Source: Liolophura sinensis (lineage: Eukaryota; Mollusca; Polyplacophora; Chitonida; Chitonidae). Taken from it: a stretch of DNA of 64,000 nucleotides. Below the pieces are notes generated by a model. It made no database searches. It was not told where the DNA came from and saw only the letters and a list, made by a program, of their open reading frames with translations. Every line of letters starts with the position of its first letter. The first letter of the stretch is position 1. The stretch lies in NCBI RefSeq assembly GCF_032854445.1, contig NC_088302.1, forward strand, positions 3,522,338-3,586,337. The letters are read 5' to 3'. The position numbers and the translations under genes are program-made. Positions 60,885 to 64,000 of this stretch are shown piece by piece.

Positions 60885-62800
60885 GTTTTTTTTACCTAAT
60901 TCTGTTTAAGACGTAGTACAAGGGGGCGAATAAGTTGATGTTGTTTACTGTTGGAGTAAAACCCTATCTGAGGTGGATAGACAAGAGGCCGGATTTCACG
61001 GGTTGTGTGCGACGGTTTGCCGACTATCACATTGCTCTGGTTTTACTATATATGCTGAAGTCTTTGTATAATTCTGCTGGTGGACTAAGCATCCCCGAAA
61101 CCTGGTCCCTGAGCATTGTTTTAATGTGATTGTTTGTTATATGTGATCACGACACAGCGTTTTGAGTAATTCTGGACCAGTTACGTCTAATAAATTGCAG
61201 ATAACATCACTGCATATTTTTACCTGGTTCTGCTTAATCCGTGGTGTAATGGAACGTGTAAATTGCTATTATTTATGCATTTACATGAAGAGTTAAGAGT
61301 GAAACCCAGAATGGGGTAAATGGGCGAGAGGCCGTTTTTCAACGGTTGTGTGAGATCATTTGCCAGCTGTTTCACTGCTGTCACACCGTGATTCTGATGG
61401 TGGAGTCACCATCCCGAGGTATGGCTGTCGTCACACCGTGATTCTGCTGGTAGAGTCACCATCCCGAGGTATGGCTGTCGTCACACCATGATTCTGCTGG
61501 TAGAGTCACCATCCCGAGGCATGGCTGTCGTCACACCGTGATTCTGCTGGTGGAGTCACCATCCCGAGGTATGGCTGTCGTCACACCGTGATTCTGCTGG
61601 TAGAGTCACCATCCCGAGGTATGGCTGTCGTCACACCGTGATTCTGATGGTGGAGTCACCATCCCGAGGTATGGCTGCCGTTACACCGTGATTCTGATGG
61701 TAGAGTCACCATTCCGAGGCATGGCTGTCGTCACACCGTGATTCTGATGGTGGAGCCACCATCCCGAGGCATGGCTGCCGTCATACCGTGTTTCTGATGG
61801 TGGAGTCAGTGGAGTCCCGAGGCATGGCCCATTTGCAGCGTTTTAATGTTAGCATATTTAGTGTAATGACAATACAGCATTTCCAACCATTCTAAACCAC
61901 TGACGTCAAATGCATAGCAAATATCATCAGAGCATTTCTTTATTTATTTTATAAATTTATTTCACCTATTTCTACTTATGTCGTTGTGCGAGGGGCTGAT
62001 TGAGTTGCTACTGCTTAAGTATTATTTAAGCATTTATATGGACAGTTGAGTTGAAACCCTGACTGGGGTTAACTGACATGACGCTGTGTTTCACGGGTAA
62101 TATGTGAGACCATCTGCCAACTATTACACTGTCGTCACTGCTCTGGTTTTACTCTCTTTGTGTCAAAGTCTTTTATATCGCACATGGGGAATCGACAGAA
62201 TACCACGTGATACACATAGTTATAGATCAGGCAGCTTTTCAGACTGCACGTCACAGAGGCGCCCTCCTAGAGCGATGTCACTAATGACATGTCAAAATGG
62301 AGGTACCATTCCATCTGACTTCTTGTGGTACTCCCGTTGTTTTCCGTCTTCGATATCATTAACGGTGCCGTCCATAAGTTTAATTGCTCAAAACTGTTAG
62401 AACATAATTAAATTTCTTAAACACAAATTCCACTAACTTATACTACCTCTTCGGCATTTGTCATTCTGTCTGATAGATAAATCGTACATCCATGTAAAGT
62501 CCTAGCTACAATGCACATTTACATTTGCATTTTGCGTAATTCTAAACCAGTGACATCTAATAACTTGCTATTAACACCACTGCATATTTTTTACCTAATC
62601 CTGCTTAAGCCATGGTCCTAGGGGCTGTGTAATTTGCATCTGTTTAATTAATTATGTGAATAGTTGGAATAAAACCCTGACAGGTAAATTGGCAAGAGAC
62701 CGTATTTCACCGGCTACGCATGACCATTTGGCGGCTAACACACTGTCGTCGGTGTTCTGGACTTGCTCTCCGTGTTGTATGTCTTTATTATATTAATTAT
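60885..62800 (+). repeat. Tandem array of a roughly 330-bp repeat, about four units
   Basis: Units begin with TTTTTTACCTAATTCTGCTT at about 60888, 61216, 61957 (diverged) and 62587. Each continues with GGGGGCG-like sequence, a GAATAAAACCCTGACTGAGG-type module, an AAGAGGCCGTATTTCACGGG-type module and CACTGTCGTCACTGCTCTGG, and several end with GTAATTCTAAACCAGTGACA. The second unit is interrupted by a 50-bp minisatellite. Single copies occur elsewhere in the window in both orientations. Confidence 0.8.
61372..61830. repeat. 50-bp minisatellite nested in the 330-bp repeat
   Basis: About nine units of TCACACCGTGATTCTGCTGG then TAGAGTCACCATCCCGAGGT and ATGGCTGTCG. The unit resembles the single segment ATTCTGCTGGTGGACTAAGC then ATCCCCGAAACCTGG in the neighbouring 330-bp unit, so it is an internal amplification of that segment. 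Confidence 0.9.
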
Positions 62801-64000
62801 GTATATACATACATCAGATGAGATACCAATCATTAGAATGCCGTGATGTTCTCCTAGCAAATAGGCTTGAGTTATGGCATCAGATACCATACAGGTTATG
62901 CATCATATACATTCCAAAAACGATCCGGTCTCCTGCTTCCATACACATTAACCTGTTTCACAAAAATATTCCTCAACTTGTTCATTAATAATTAACCTTT
63001 CTGTTGGTAACAAATACCTAGCACATTTAACAACATTTGCCGGCCAAATTACACGCAATATGCACAATAATACGTCCCCACGAAAAGTGCCGTTGTCAAC
63101 GCACAACCATGCCCACAACACAATTGCTACTCGATTCTGATGTGGCATTTACAATTGCCGTCCTACCAATATAACAAGTTGTCTTTTGTTATGTAAAATG
63201 AAAATAGTTTTCATTGCTCGCTTAATATTGAAGATCTCTTTGGTAACAAAACGCAATAAAGGTCGTCAACAGAACAATAAACAATAAGTAACGGCAGGAA
63301 TGCAAGAACATGAACAGACGTGGCATGAAATGTTAACAGAACTATTTATCACCCATTAAAGTATATCCCTTTGAAATATCTTCACTCGTTCATGTTTTCA
63401 ATACGTTGACTTGTCCTACACATTATATATGTATACTGAGCGCAGTTTTAGTCGTACACAAGCTTTCGTCTACTCATCTGTAGCTTCAGACAAACATTGG
63501 CATATTGATATCTGCTTGGAAAGGTCGATGTGCACCGCATTCAAACGCCATTTACAGCAGGAATGCCGATTGAGGTTGTCTATCTTTATGGAACATCTTA
63601 ACACTGAACTAACAACACATTAGCCATCCGGTCACATCAGATATGATCACCTAACAGTAGTCATATATCTGATGAAATATCTATTTATTTTATCCTCGTT
63701 TGTAATATGGATTTATCTTCACAGTCATTTGTCAAGTGATGGTATCACTTTTGTTATTCTCATTGGGATTTTATAGGTATCCTGGCGTTAAAAAACGCAT
63801 TCAACTCCATCAGGTCACATATTCCCCCCCCCCCCCCCCCCCCAAGATTTATACATACTGGACACGTAAGATTAGGCCAGGACTGACACTCTCAAACATA
63901 ACTCCGAACAGATACATCGGCCAGTAATTCATCCAATTCACTGTGGACAAACGATTTAGCCTTTGGGTTATTTTATTCAGTTGTTATTTTCAGCTATGAG
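62801..64000. other. Repeat-flanking DNA, no gene recognised
   Basis: Only short open frames. A homopolymer run of about 20 C lies at about 63825-63843. Confidence 0.4.

Overview
This window is animal nuclear DNA, most likely from a mollusc or another lophotrochozoan. Genes are split by introns with GT/AG junctions. Intergenic DNA is rich in tRNA-derived SINEs with molluscan-type 3' modules, foldback and MITE-like elements, and many minisatellites. No bacterial, organellar or rRNA sequence was seen. The species call is inference; the gene calls rest on exon chains whose reading phases agree at every junction.

Four protein-coding genes were assembled by hand. (1) JTB, minus strand, 1595-4857, 5 exons, 148 aa, a small cysteine-rich type I membrane protein. 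(2) COX5A, plus strand, 5142-8145, 4 exons, 152 aa, a nuclear-encoded cytochrome c oxidase subunit, head-to-head with JTB across 284 bp. (3) A GPR157-like seven-transmembrane receptor, plus strand, 17172-28496. It has two alternative, paralogous first exons (17172-17616 and 22066-22507), each able to splice in phase to one shared set of three downstream exons. (4) A large WD40-repeat protein of about 736 aa, plus strand, 32143-48472, 20 exons, which I cannot name.

Layout: 1-1594, JTB downstream flank with a minisatellite next to the JTB stop. 1595-8145, the JTB/COX5A pair. 8146-17171, intergenic with MITEs, a SINE and a 140-bp higher-order minisatellite. 17172-28496, the receptor. 28497-32142, intergenic with a degenerate GC-rich repeat. 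32143-48472, the WD40 gene. 48473-64000, repeat-dominated DNA with no intact gene found: a 37-bp minisatellite, foldback elements, a large inverted repeat with a conserved reading frame, SINEs, a decayed coding-like stretch and a roughly 330-bp tandem repeat with a nested 50-bp minisatellite.

The most unusual feature is in the WD40 gene. At least five of its splice junctions lie inside locally duplicated or tandemly amplified DNA. One entire 70-nt exon plus its flanking splice sites is repeated at least 16 times at 105-bp spacing, next to an assembly gap. Half of the visible copies have a GT donor and half have it changed to AT, mostly in alternation. Two other introns end in minisatellites whose unit contains the 3' splice site. 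Two donor sites have nearby duplicates. The second most interesting feature is the receptor's paired first exons.
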